A DNA stretch of 53,473 bases from Russula earlei. Taxonomy: Eukaryota; Basidiomycota; Agaricomycetes; Russulales; Russulaceae. The notes under the pieces are model-generated. The model was not told the DNA's origin. It saw only the letters and a program-made list of their open reading frames with translations, and searched no databases. A program made the translations under genes and the position numbers. Below are positions 30,342 through 41,100 of the stretch, piece by piece. Position 1 is the first letter of the stretch, and each line of letters starts with the position of its first letter. The DNA is taken from contig JAGFNK010000364.1 in assembly GCA_025769875.1 (NCBI GenBank), forward strand, positions 1-53,473, given 5' to 3'.

Positions 30342-30801
30342 CGTCTCAAGATCAAATCAGACAATGACTCAATTTGCAGACAGAGTCAATCTTCTGGTTT
30401 CACAGAAGAGGAGGACGAAGAGAGAGAGGCAGAGGAGGAAAAGGAACACAAGTGTTCCTTGAGGTGTGCTCAGGTCAAGCAGGGTGTGAGCCAGCACAAG
30501 CAAGTTGTGATTGAGAGAGTATACAGGGCAAGGGATGTGACAGGAGATGGGACAAAGCTAAGCTTGGGGCATTCCCCAGCTTCTACAGGCACTTAAATAC
30601 TGTATGTAGTGAGGCTGTACAGTACTATATGTGGAACAATAGATAAAAGGTGAGCCAATAGCAAAAGGAGATCAATGACAAATGATACACAAGGAGGTAA
30701 AGTGACAGCTGTCAATCAATATCAAGGGATGAAACAGTAACTAAAGGGACAAGGGTGACAGTAGAGAACAATAATAGAAGAGGTTAATGATGAACCAACA
30801 A
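30342..30801. repeat. Dispersed LTR-like repeat (family E), truncated
   Basis: Matches 36385-36890 (GCGTCTC(A/G)AG, GAGAGAGGCAGAGGAGGAA, CTTGGGGCATTCCCCAGCTT, CAAGGGATGAAA). The minus strand has AGTATTTAAG upstream of a possible transcript start. The left end is cut by the copia insertion and the right end by the hAT-like element at 30810. Confidence 0.6.
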
Positions 30802-30809
30802 AGGGGTAG

Positions 30810-32057
30810 TAGGGATGTGCCTGGCCCGGCCTCAGGCCATGAGCCAGGCCAAGCCAGGCCAAAATAGGCCGGGCCAAGCCGGGCCAAAGTGATGGCTTCG
30901 TGATGGCTTTGGCCCGGCCTGTGATTTGAAAAGCCAAAGCCAGGCCATCAAGCCCCAGCTTTGATCATTTGGGTAATCATCAAACTTTAATTTATCAACT
31001 TTGCATGAACATGGACACACCATGTTCCCTGTCATTTTTCATTGTCGTATCTGTGCTTCCCTCTCAACCTTCCTTTTTGCTTGAGTCAAGTACATGTACA
31101 ATGTAAGCCTTGGTGGCCTATATGTCAATATGCAATGCTCAGTCGCGTTGGTTGCTCGTAATCCCTTTCCTCAGTCTTAGATCACTTTGTCCTGCAGCAT
31201 ACCATGTTGTACACTGGACTTCACTCATTCCACACGTATAATCCATGCTCTTACCATGCCTCATCATGCTCTCCAGAACATAATGACTCCATAATATATT
31301 TGACATTTGAATACAAAAGTGCTATTCTAAAGTCCTCCTACTGCAAATACACGAGCGCGAGGCGATGCGGCGATGATGTTGGGGGTGAGACATTATGGGC
31401 AGCAAGCCCTCAAATATGGCGGCAATGATGATGGGCGAGGCGCTGTGGGCAGCGAGCCCTCGGGTAAGGCGATGGTGACAATGACAAACGCATCATACGG
31501 GTCTGTGTGTAGACATGTGGCGGACGCGAGGACGATGCTTGAGGGATGGTCTTGGGAGGGCGCGAGGCGCAGCCGGATGGCAATGGTGTCATGCCATAGG
31601 TTGAAGTGTGGGGAGGAGCCATGTCCGACTTGAAGACCAAAGGGATGAAGGCGTTGAGCGCCAAGGCGAGTGACGTCGACGGCAATTGAATTGAGCCATT
31701 GTCATAGTCTGCTGACATGGAGTGGGCAACGTGGTGGGGATGACATCGAGAGTGGGAACGCGAGGAAAGGAAAGTGAGGTGAAAGGAATGACGATAGTTG
31801 GAAGGAGGGATGTGAGTGGGATGAAAGATGAAGGGAAAGTGAACGCGTGGCGCGCAAGGGGCCTGGTACAAGTCATGTGGCCAGCGGGCTCACATAGAGA
31901 AAATATTACATACAAAAGCCGTGGCCTAGGCCCGGCCAAGCCGGAGCCAAGCCGGGGTTGATGGCTTTGGCCCAGCCTGGGGTTTTAGAAAGCCAAAGCC
32001 GCATCGGGCTGAGCCAAAGCCGGGGCTTTCAGGCCAAGCCGGGCTGGAAAAACCCTA
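30810..32057. mobile_element. GGCCCGG-rich hAT-like element, 8-bp TSD
   Basis: The element begins TAGGGATGTGCCTGGCCCGG and ends GGGCTGGAAAAACCCTA, whose complement starts TAGGG and reaches the same GCCCGGC word, so the ends are inverted repeats. Flanks are AGGGGTAG (30802-30809) and GGGGGTAG (32058-32065), an 8-bp duplication with one change. Both ends are filled with GGCCGGGCC/AAGCCGGGC words. The 1248-bp interior has no transposase, so it is non-autonomous. Related interior sequence occurs at 19010-19490. Confidence 0.75.
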
Positions 32058-32791
32058 GGGGGTAGGCCCGGGGTAGATCATGACATACAGACAGGATTGA
32101 TGGCTATAAGTTACTATGCAAAAATAATCGCCATCTCCTTATCACATGCTAGCTATCTATTCAACTCCTGGTGCCAGTGAATCCTGAGAGCAAGCCTGGT
32201 GGGATTTGAAACTTTTGGGGTGACAGAGCATGACTGTCCAAATGAGGGCCCTGTCTGAACGAGGACACAGGGATAGTAACTCAAATGATCAAAGGTAAAT
32301 CACAGCTGATCATCAGCCACACTATCTACAAGATGAGATGTAAAGTATCTGAATCACTAACTAAGATCACATCATAAACATGTCAATCAAATGGATCTCT
32401 CAGTTGCCTTTGCACACACACAATCAACATTAATTGCCTGTGATCTTATCTCAATCATGCATGCTATCTTATGTGGGCAATCATGACATTTCATGCCCCT
32501 GGGCAGGAGATGTATTGCGGATTGTGTCTGGCCATGGAATTTGCTTACACTGGTACATCATTGTCCCCATCATGCATCCGGTCCCCTCCAGTTTGCCCTC
32601 GCATCACCTCCCTCACGTCCCTTGACCACATTCTCAAGAGCTTGCCATCACCAATCGCTATGTGCTAGCACAGCTCATCAGGAAAAACCTGATGTGCTAG
32701 CGAGTGCTAGTGAGTGATAATGTGGAACTAACAACATAATTATCTCCGGCTAATATCTCGCTAGCACTTGCCAGCACCTGCTATTATTTCG

Positions 32792-33124
32792 CTAGCCTTG
32801 TGAGATTTTATCTGATGGCCTACCAGAGACGATGTCTCGACGCCTCGTGCTGTCCGGACTGACCCCTTCCACTGACTTGGATTTCCTTTCATATCCCTGT
32901 CTTTCTTGTCTCTTAGCACCTCTCCTGCCTATGAAAACATATTTCGAATACAGGGAGTGGCCCTCTTGTTCCCTTCTTTGTATGTGCCCGAGCGGATCTG
33001 ACTGAACGAAACCGTAGTCTCCTGCGTGCCCGCTGGGTTTCTCACTCCTCTCTGGTCCCATCCATTCTATCCTTGGGTCCATCAGTCTTGCGAACTCACT
33101 TGCGTGTCTCTGGACAGGTTTCAC
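32792..33124 (-). CDS. Hypothetical short ORF, copy B
   Basis: A 110-codon minus-strand frame starting MKPVQRHASEFARLMDPRIE. It matches the copy A frame at 8325-8630 but extends further upstream without the stop seen in A. Not recognised and possibly chance. Confidence 0.2.
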   Translation of the reverse strand: MKPVQRHASEFARLMDPRIEWMGPERSEKPSGHAGDYGFVQSDPLGHIQRREQEGHSLYSKYVFIGRRGAKRQERQGYERKSKSVEGVSPDSTRRRDIVSGRPSDKISQG

Positions 33125-33815
33125 TATGCGAGGGGCGAGAATTGAGGGTCTTCAGAAAAACCCTCACATGCTCGCGAGCGCTAGCGAGAGAAAAAGTCAA
33201 TGATAATTACGTTACTAGTTCCACATTATCACCTCTAGCAGGTTTTTCCTGATGCGCCGCCGCCGTGGGGGGCATGGACATTGTGATGACCATGCACTGA
33301 GCCGCTCGAGGGTGATGGGAAGAAGAGGGTGAGAGGATGAGAAAGAACCTGCAAAAATGAAAATGAACACGAAAAATACACACACAAACCGTGTCGCATG
33401 GGAAAAAGGGAGAGAACCGGCACGTTGAGCACAGAGGTAGCTTGGGACAGGGACCATGGGGGAAGGAGCAGTAGGAAGGACAGGAGAGACGAAGAGGACA
33501 AACGGAGCCAACCTGGCCACTGAGTTGAGTAGAGCGTGCTCAGCCCCTCGGAAGTGGTCCCCGTCATGTTGCGCTCAGGGCTCTCAAGCCTGCAAGCCTG
33601 GAAATATCAATCTGTGGAAGTACTGATGCGATAAAGCGGATCCTCTCTTCGGAGATTCACTGTTGGCCACGTACAGAAGCGGGCTCACCAGGGAGTATAA
33701 GAGCCAATGCCTGGACTCCCAATGCCCTCCAGCAGCGCTTCTCTTTGTTTCACTCTTGGTACTGGTTACCAAAAGCATTCTATCCACCGCTTTCCGACTG
33801 TCATTTTCAATCAAA

Positions 33816-34342
33816 ATGCACACGTCCGCTGTCGTCGCCTTTATCCTCGCCATGGGCGTCGCCCCGTCCTTCTCGCTTCCTTCAATATCGGCTAGGCGCG
33901 CCCACTTCCTCAAGTTCTATTACATCCATTTGTTCACTTTTTGTTGCAGAGCGAATCCGGCCCTCCTAAGAAGATCAGCTCAGTCACACGGTCAAGGTCA
34001 GCCACGCGGTCAAGGTCAGTCACACGGTGCACTTCTCAGACTGGCAGCAATGGCCATCGTGTCAACGAGCCGCCTCATGTTCCCTCCTGGCTTGTAGGCT
34101 CTTCTACTGAGAGGAATAATAGTAATGGGGGTGTCCGAAGGGAGATTCCGTTAACCAATGGGAATCCTCGCCTTGTCCAGGTTCGTCAACCTGCCGATTT
34201 GGTGACCTCCACGAATGGTAATGGGAATCCCACGGGAGACCCGACGCCAGGTCGTCATGGCGGTGCCGGTGAGGGGCGGGGGACGTACCATCACACAAAT
34301 GGGAATCTCCAGGATAATGTTGGGACTCAGTTTGTCATTTGA
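33816..34342 (+). pseudogene. Secreted Gly/Gln/Asn-rich protein, copy B, frameshifted
   Basis: ATG at 33816 opens MHTSAVVAFILAMGVAPSFS, a signal peptide. The intron at 33896-33949 has GC (GCGCGC) where copy A has GT at the donor. As spliced, the frame yields ANPALLRRSAQSHGQGQPRG and stops at 34097. The other frame, from 33941 to 34342, carries SNGHRVNEPPHVPSWLVG, TNGNPRL, STNGNGNPTG and HTNGNL. A 1-bp loss near 34029 would explain the switch. TATAAGAG lies at 33696. The original product was probably secreted; its role is unknown. Confidence 0.6.
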
Positions 34343-34398
34343 AGATGGATGAAGGGCTGGGATAAATCATTGGCAGTCTTAATATAATGTTTTAATTA

Positions 34399-35012
34399 GG
34401 CCCCATTTACCAACCAAGAATTCTTGAATCTTGAACTTGAGCTAGGATTTTGGGATTTTCTGGGGGTGACAGGGATCACAGGTGTGATGAAAGGGACATG
34501 ATAACTTGATTAACTGCTATGAGTTTTTTTTATTATAATTATGAGCATTTTTCCCACCATATTTGCAGATTCACTTATCATGATTGCATATTCACATGTG
34601 TGAAGTAACACATGATTTGTAAAAGAATACTTTTCTACAGTCTTTTTGTGTCAGCCAGATGGCGATGGTGGAGGGCATAGTCATGTGGGTTTGTACAGTA
34701 CATACATGAAATTCTGTGTTAGTCAACATGGGCCCTTCAAATTCTCACATATTGCTCCCACATGTCACCAGCAATTCTGTCTTGCCTGCAATTCACTCTC
34801 ACCCTCTCACACTGTGTCACTGGGTCTTCAGTAAGTTCACCAGCCTCCTCCTCTTGAGAGCCCATGTGGAGCTCAGCCACATTGTTGAAGGCAGAAATCT
34901 CCCTAGGATCATACTCATGAATAAAGTTGTGCAGTGCTGCAAGCACAGCTGGGATGCACACCTGAGTTGACATGTTGTAGTTAAAGGGATGATCAAGTAA
35001 TTGGAACCATCA
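34399..35012 (-). mobile_element. Harbinger relic with transposase C-terminus
   Basis: TTA (34396-34398) then GGCCCCATTTACCAACCAAG begins a Harbinger end. After about 340 bp of decayed sequence, the minus strand 34741-34973 gives VCIPAVLAALHNFIHEYDPR and EEEAGELTEDPVTQCERVRV, close to the C-terminus of the intact transposase (IPCALAALHNLIRAYDSRE). The rest of the gene and the other end are missing. It is cut at its right by the LTR-G relic. Confidence 0.8.
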
Positions 35013-35016
35013 CTTT

Positions 35017-35600
35017 GTCTAGACATGTACTGCTGATTGCAATGGACTCAGGAGCAGGTGGGCAAGGGTTGGAACAGATGATACACTTGAAGTAGAGCAT
35101 TGAAGAGAAGGATGAGCCAAATGACAAGGAGGTACCAGGTGGGGACTGGTATGTACTGCAAGAGGCAAAGGCAAAGACTAGAGGCCAGTGTGGTGAGGGG
35201 GCTTTAAACAAGGCAGTCTTGAAAGAGTACCTTGGGAATGAGGGGAATCTTTAGACAGAGCAGTCACAAGGAGTCCTCTGGAAGATGAGAGTATCACAAA
35301 TGGACAGTCTGACATCTGCCATGCTACGTTGGGGCTTATATACTAATTACAAGTCTGAGTACAAACTACAGAAAATAACTCAGACTCTTTGGACTGCTCC
35401 AATCAGATTCTAAGGGCATAAACTGGTTGTGACAGACCTATGGGTGACTCAGGATGATTAGGGAGACTGTGGAGTAATAACATCATAATGATATCACTTG
35501 TGGAGTGCTTAGTGAGCATATGATGTCATAGTGGAGTTGCTCAGTCAGCCATGATGTCAGTGGCACTTTATGACATCATGCAGATCATTTGTCACAGAAA
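35017..35600 (-). mobile_element. Diverged LTR-G relic
   Basis: Begins TGTCTAGACATGTACTGCTG, matching the reverse of the LTR-G end at 49780-49804 and the copy at 52396. Shared landmarks are CAGGAGCAGGTGGGCAAGGG, AATGGACAGTCTGA and GGGGCTTATATACT (TATA on the minus strand). The right boundary is uncertain. Confidence 0.7.
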
Positions 35601-35757
35601 CCCATACTTCAGACCAGACTGGCAACCAGGCTAGCCTACCCAGACAAGATTCACTTTGTGTTTGATGACTCTTATATAACTTGTGTTTACTAGCACTTTT
35701 CAACATGTTCTCAATCAATCGCCTCACTTTCACCAGCAGGATACTATTTGATATAGT

Positions 35758-36237
35758 TGTTGAAAATAGACGCAGTATGTGTGATTAGATAGCAGCAGAT
35801 GATAAGATCGCAGGCAGATCTATCAGACAATAGTTCAGTTTGGTTGACACAAAACTGATATAAATAATGTACCTATCAGACAATAGCTACAAGGCGTCGT
35901 TAGTACTGTGAGATAAGATGTCATAGTGTAAATACTCACTTCAGTTTGGTTGACACAAAACTGAAGTGATCTACGTACTTTGTGGTGTTCTTAAGTACCT
36001 GAGACCACCACTAGATGCAGTACAGTTAACTACCATAACGGATCACTAAGTAAGTCTGAGGATCAGTTGTAAGTAGCTACCGATTGTTCTAAATCACTCT
36101 ATCAATGTAACTAATGCGTGCTGCAGCGTATGAGCTGAGCCGGTGATGCCCGGTCCGGGTGATCCGACGCGTCAGCGCATCCGAGTTGTGATCACATCAC
36201 AACACACCTGAGACTCTGGGCAGTGCAGATCTCAACA
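35758..36237 (-). mobile_element. Solo LTR of intact copia family, TSD ATAGT
   Basis: A 480-bp LTR with TGTTGAAAATAG...CTCAACA ends and a perfect ATAGT duplication (35753-35757 and 36238-36242). It is the longest form of this LTR and shows the full internal direct repeat that is collapsed in the intact element. Confidence 0.95.
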
Positions 36238-36289
36238 ATAGTACTCTTTGTATATAAACCTGTCAGTTGAGGAGAACATGTTATGGCAT

Positions 36290-36899
36290 CATGGCCGTAA
36301 GAGCGTTAGCTCAGAGTTCAGTGGGGCCAAGTCCCTGTGACTTGGTTCAAGGGTTCAGTGGGGCTGGCTCAAAGAGACCAGATCAAAGGTTTAGCGTCTC
36401 GAGGCTAAGTCAAACAATGACTCAGTCCGCAGACAGAGTTGATCTTCTGGCTTCACAGAAGAGGAGGACGATGAGAGAGAGGCAGAGGAGGAAGAGGAAC
36501 ACAAGGGTTCCTTGAGGTGTGCTCAGGTCAAGCAAGATGAAAGCCAGCACAACACAAGTTGTGATTGAGAGGCAGTACAGGGCAAAGGGATGTGACAGGA
36601 AATGGGACAAAGCTAAGCTTGGGGCATTCCCCAGCTTTTACAGGTGCTTAAATACTGTAAGTAGCGAGGCTGTACAGTACCATAAGCAGAACAATAGATA
36701 AAGGTAGACCAATAGCAAAAGTAGCTTGACAATAGGTAAAACACAATAAGTGAAACACAATAGGTGAAACACAACAGATGAAACAATAAGGGATCATTAC
36801 CATCAAGGGATGAAATGGTAACCAAGGGGACAAGGGTGACAAAGGAGAACAATAATGAGAGGGATTATGGACGAACTGACAAGGGGGTAAATTACAACA
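36290..36899 (-). repeat. LTR-like repeat, family E
   Basis: Related to 30342-30801. On the minus strand it would start TGTTGTAATTTACCCCC at 36899 and contain AGTATTTAAG. No target duplication was found, and the left boundary is approximate. It interrupts the frame at 36900-37148. Confidence 0.45.
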
Positions 36900-37534
36900 C
36901 TCACCATTGAAAACCTTAGACCATATGTCCTCCAAGATTTGTGCATCGTGAGCTGCTTCATTGGTCATCTTTTGAGCTGCCATCTCAGCAGCCTCTCTTG
37001 TGAGCCAGGCCTTCTCTTCCTGTTCAGCAAGCCACTGCACCTTAACTTCAGGATGGCCCTCCTGCCACTTGGTGATTGCTGCTTGAATTCGGTCCTCATA
37101 TGCATCATCTGCTTGGCATGATCGCTTTGTGTGGATGGGCAGCATCAATGAAATGGTTTATTACACTGCAAAGCAGGAGAGTGTTACAGTAATGGGGCTC
37201 ATGAGAGGATGAGGATGGGGATGGCTTAGAGACATGTGATTAGCCAAGGATACTGATTTGAAGCACCAACTTGAACTCTACCATTCTGCATGACATCTCT
37301 CCAAAAACATGAGGAAGAGGAAAACATCAAATGGGTATATGCTGACAAAACAAAATGTGGGTGGATTCACATTAATCATTACTTGTACCCCCCATTTGAA
37401 AGAAATCAAGATCATCATTTTCATTGTGTCTACAAATTCTGACTGAGTGCTAGGTACCTTAAGTAAGCTGCATGGTTGGTGGGTCAGTGACAGTAGCTTG
37501 TCTCGGTCCATGGAAATTCATCCTTGGGAGATAT
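36900..37534 (-). pseudogene. Probable gypsy pol linker fragment
   Basis: A minus-strand frame (37148-36900) reads DDAYEDRIQAAITKWQEGHP and TREAAEMAAQKMTNEAAHDA. The charged, helical character resembles the linker between protease and reverse transcriptase in agaricomycete Ty3/gypsy elements, and the position fits the gypsy relic at 41101-44383, from which it is separated by a nested insertion stack. This assignment is inference. 37149-37534 has no clear frame. Confidence 0.35.
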
Positions 37535-38148
37535 TGTGACAACTCACTGTTGAACAATCCTGTTCAAGAGTGAGGTAAGAACTGGGAGACAAGTCAACTG
37601 AGTTCCAAGACAAAGTTGGCGAAGAGTACAGTCCAAACAAGTAGCAGGTACCAGAGAGGGACTGGTATCAGCTGTGAGAGGTGATCATGAAGAGAAAGAG
37701 CCAGGGCATGCTAGATAAGGTGGTCCTAAAGGAGTACCCTTGGTAATAGAGTGCCACAAATCAAATGGACAGTCTGAAGACTGTCTGCTACTTTATTGAG
37801 TGCTTATATACTACAAGAGAACTGCTAAATAGGGAACAAGTCATAACCTTGTTATCAAGCACAATGGATGGATGGGTAAGAAGTCAGAGTATGCTTACTG
37901 AGCATGCTCAGTCATGCTCAGTAAGCTGCTGAGTAAGAAGGCTCATATTGATGAGTAAGAGCCTTTAGTGTCCACATGTTCATGGCTTAGTACATATACA
38001 AAGCACCTGATCCATTTACTGTTAGTTTAGAGCCAGACTTGTAGTTTGGTTCAGGGAATAGAGTGGTCTATAAGGCCCCTTATATAGTTCTATTAGGGTC
38101 CTTAGAGTTGACCCTAATACTTATATTAAGGTCCTTAGTATTGCTTTA
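37535..38148 (-). mobile_element. LTR-B fragment split by Harbinger, left part
   Basis: Minus-sense LTR-B relative: TGTGACAACTCACTGTTGAAC at the left, TATATA near 37806, and the GTCCTTAGTATTGC word at the right where a TTA target (38146-38148) is occupied by the Harbinger copy. The other part is probably 40864-41100. Confidence 0.8.
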
Positions 38149-39899
38149 AGCCCATGATACCAACCGAGAATTCTTGAACTTCAAACTTGAACTTGAATTT
38201 CGGGATTTTCTGGGCATGACTGGTGTGACCAGTGTGATATAAGTGACATTGCATATATGATAAACTAATAGGTTTTTGTTTAATATGAGTTTTTATTTGC
38301 TTGTGATTTGCATATTCATGTATTGTGATTGCAGCCGTGACTGGGAACTGACTCAGCCTGCTGTGTCCACTGAATGTTGCCAAGGCATACTGTAGGGCCC
38401 AGATCCATGCATGCGAAGTGAGAGATTTTTGAAGAGGAAATGGAAAATCTTTTTTTTTAAAAAAACACTATTCAATAACACATTCTGCGTGGTCCCTCTG
38501 AATTCTCTGATACTGCTCCCACATGTCATCAGCAATTTTATCTCGCCTGATATTTGCTCACTCCCTCTCACACTGTGTCACAGGGCCTGTTCCAAGTTCA
38601 CCAGCCAGTGCTTCCTCTTCTTGTGCATCCATCTGGAGGTCAGCCACTTGGTCATCAAAGGTGCAGGTGCAGGTGTGGGTGTGGGTGCAGGTGTGGGTGT
38701 GGGTGCAGGTGTGGGTGTGGGTGCAGGTGTGGGTGTGGGTGCAGGTGTGGGGGTGGGTGCAGGTGTGGGTGTGGGTGCAGGTGTGGGTGTGGGTGCAGGT
38801 GTGGGTGTGGTGCAGGTGTGGGGTGTGGGTGCAGGTGTGGGTGTGGGTGCAGGTGTGGGTGTGGGTGCAGTGGTGGGTGTGGGTGCAGGTGTGGGTGTGG
38901 GTGCAGGTGTTGGGTGTGGGTGCAGGTGTGGTGTGTGGGTGGCAGGTGTGGGTGTGGTGTGCGAGTGGTGTGGTAGGTGTGGGGTGGGCAGGTGTGGGTG
39001 TGGGTGCAGTGTGGGTGTGGTGCAGTGTGGGTGTGGGTGCAGGTGTGGGTGTGGGTGCAGGTGTGGGTGTGGGTGCAGGTTGTGGGTGTGGGTGCAGGTG
39101 TGGGTGCAAGTGCAAGTGTGGGTGCAAATTCAGGCATGGGCAGGGAGAGACCAAGAGAATGGACAGTTGAGTCAAAGACATCAACAACTCTGTTCATGAC
39201 CACTGTAACACCCATGACAGCAGACACCATGGTGTCACCCTTCTGTTTTTTAGCTGAAGATGTTTCGGACATCAGGATATCATCAATGCGAGGTGATTTA
39301 TGCTTGTTGGTTATGAAGTCAAATGAGGTATTTGCAAAGTCAAATGAGGTATTTGATGGTGAAATCAATGCCCTCCTGTTGCCGCTGACTTGAGACAAAT
39401 TGGGGGTCAGGTGAGCAGGAGTAGGTGGCTGGGATGGAGCATGCTCACACGCGGTGTTGGCTGCGAAGCCCAGTACGCATGTTTGCCTTTGGTTGTTGTT
39501 CCTACAAGAGATTCCATGGCCTTGCAATGTGGCCAGCCCTTGTTGTGGAACTTCTTGACCACTGGTTTGTCCTACTAAAGTAAGATATTGTCAACAAATC
39601 ATGAGTTACAGATGCACCATGACCAGCTCATCATACACTGCCTGATTTTGATTTTCTGCTGATACATCCATTCCTGTCACATCATCCCAAGCCATGCCAG
39701 ACTTATTTTTGATTGCTGAATTGGTGTCCCAGTTGGTCTTCATCTAGTTGAATGGTGTCAGTGTTGAGGTGTAGTGAAAAGAGGAAACACATACCCTTTG
39801 CCACTTCATCTTGCATGAGCTCAGAGTTTTGAAGCCACCCTTCTTACAAAGGGACCTAATTTGACTGGCTGCCTCATTGAAGACTTGATCCTTGAACAT
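38149..39899 (-). mobile_element. Internally deleted Harbinger copy
   Basis: Left end AGCCCATGATACCAACCGAG (first base changed) follows TTA. In minus orientation it keeps the end of the transposase gene (38470-38660), a minisatellite, most of Myb/SANT exon 3 (39127-39545), exon 2 (39600-39745) and part of exon 1 (39797-39899). About 1.6 kb of the intact element (22316-23887) is missing. The remaining exon 1 and inverted end are lost at the LTR-B junction at 39900. Confidence 0.88.
38661..39126 (+). repeat. 18-bp minisatellite GGTGTGGGTGTGGGTGCA
   Basis: About 25 units, regular at both sides and degenerate around 38930-39010. It lies exactly at the deletion junction of the Harbinger copy. The intact element has only a short seed (GCACCCGCACCCGCACTCGC) there. 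The unit has no stop in any frame, so long open frames on both strands across it are artefacts. The plus strand is rich in GGG runs and could form G-quadruplexes. Confidence 0.93.
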
Positions 39900-40863
39900 T
39901 GTCATGAACCATTCTCCGGAGAGGGCCCTTGAAGGACCCTTCCTTATAGGAGGAAACCTGGTCTCTATGGTGTCACCCTGTTCACACGAGCAAAAGGGGT
40001 GAGTAGAGTTGTCCACAATATCGCGCGCGCATTGTTGCGCGAAGCGATTCTCGGCACAATCGACATACAGCAAGCCCCACTTAAAGGCAACCCTTCTAGC
40101 AACAAAAGACAGTATTAGGGCCTTCCTAAGGACCCTTTGGAACGACCCTAGGAGCTCTACAATAGGCACTAACCTAGTATCAAAGGCCCTACAACACGTT
40201 ATTAGACCAACTCTAATAACTATAGAACGACTATAAGGCAATACTAAGGACCTTAATAGAAGTATTAGGGTCGACTCTAAGGACCCTAATAGAACTATAT
40301 AAGGGCCTTATAAGATGACACTATTCCCTAACCAAACTACAAGTCCTCAAATGACCGGCCCTAAACTAACTAACAAGAAATGAATCAGGTGCTTACACTG
40401 TGCACTAAAGTAGTAAACACTGTGGACAATGGAAGCTCTTACTCATCAAGAAGAGTCTTCTTACTCAGCAGCTTACTGAGCATGACCGAGCATGCTCAGT
40501 AAGCGTCCTCCGACTTCTTACTCATCACTCTATTGTGCTTGATAACAAGGTTATGACTTGTTCCCTATTTAGCAGTTCTCTTGTAGTATATAAGCGCTCA
40601 ATAAAGTAGCGGACAGTCCTCAGACTGTCCATTTGTTTACGGCACTCTCCAACCCTGGGATACTCCTTTAAGGACCGTCCCCTTGTGACTATCCTGGCCT
40701 CTTCCCTGCGTGATTGCTCAACTCTCACAGTAACAATACCTCTCTGGTATCTGTTACTACTCTGGACTCTACTTCTTGCCCACGCAGTCTTGGACGTCTA
40801 TCGACTCGTCTCCGAGCTTATCCCTCGCTCTTGAACTGGATAGTTCAACAGTGAGTCTTGACA
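39900..40863 (+). mobile_element. LTR, family B, inside Harbinger copy
   Basis: 964 bp from TGTCATGAACC to GTCTTGACA. The left flank is Myb/SANT exon 1 (AACAT at 39895-39899). The right flank is an opposite-facing LTR-B fragment, without a matching duplication, so the right junction was rearranged. Confidence 0.9.
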
Positions 40864-41100
40864 AAGGGTCCTTAGGGAGGCTATAATACTGTCCTTTATT
40901 GCTAAAAGGGTTGCCATTAAGTGGGGCTTGCTGTATGTCAATTGTGCTGAGAATCGCTCACATGACAATGCACGTGCAATATTGTGGACACCTCTACTCA
41001 CCTCTTTTGTCCATGTGAACAGGGTGACACCATAGAGGCTGGGTTTCCTCTCATGAGGAAGGGTTCTTCAAGGGCCCTCTCTGGGAAATGGTTCATGACA
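40864..41100 (-). mobile_element. LTR-B fragment, right part
   Basis: Runs from AAGGGTCCTTAGGGAGG to TGGTTCATGACA, the end of LTR-B in minus-sense orientation. It probably belongs with 37535-38148; about 115 bp between them are missing. Confidence 0.75.

Larger units (their letters stand above)
32080..34398. repeat. Segmental duplication copy B
   Basis: Matches copy A at 6434-10080 without the LINE and without the 33-bp hAT relic, so those two insertions happened in A after duplication. It contains the foldback elements (32676-32817, 33150-33254), the conserved short frame at 32792-33124 and the secreted-protein pseudogene. It ends at a Harbinger insertion at 34399. Confidence 0.85.

Noticed and set aside
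36300..36370. Second tRNA-like sequence (GTTAGCTCAGAG... GGTTCAAGG)
   Set aside because: A- and B-box-like words occur, but I could not form acceptor and T stems.
38661..39126. CRISPR-like array
   Set aside because: Units are contiguous 18-mers without unique spacers; it is a minisatellite in a eukaryotic transposon.
38411..39527. Several long open frames (209 to 290 codons) on both strands
   Set aside because: They are created by the stop-free 18-bp minisatellite and overlap in multiple frames; no real protein is implied.
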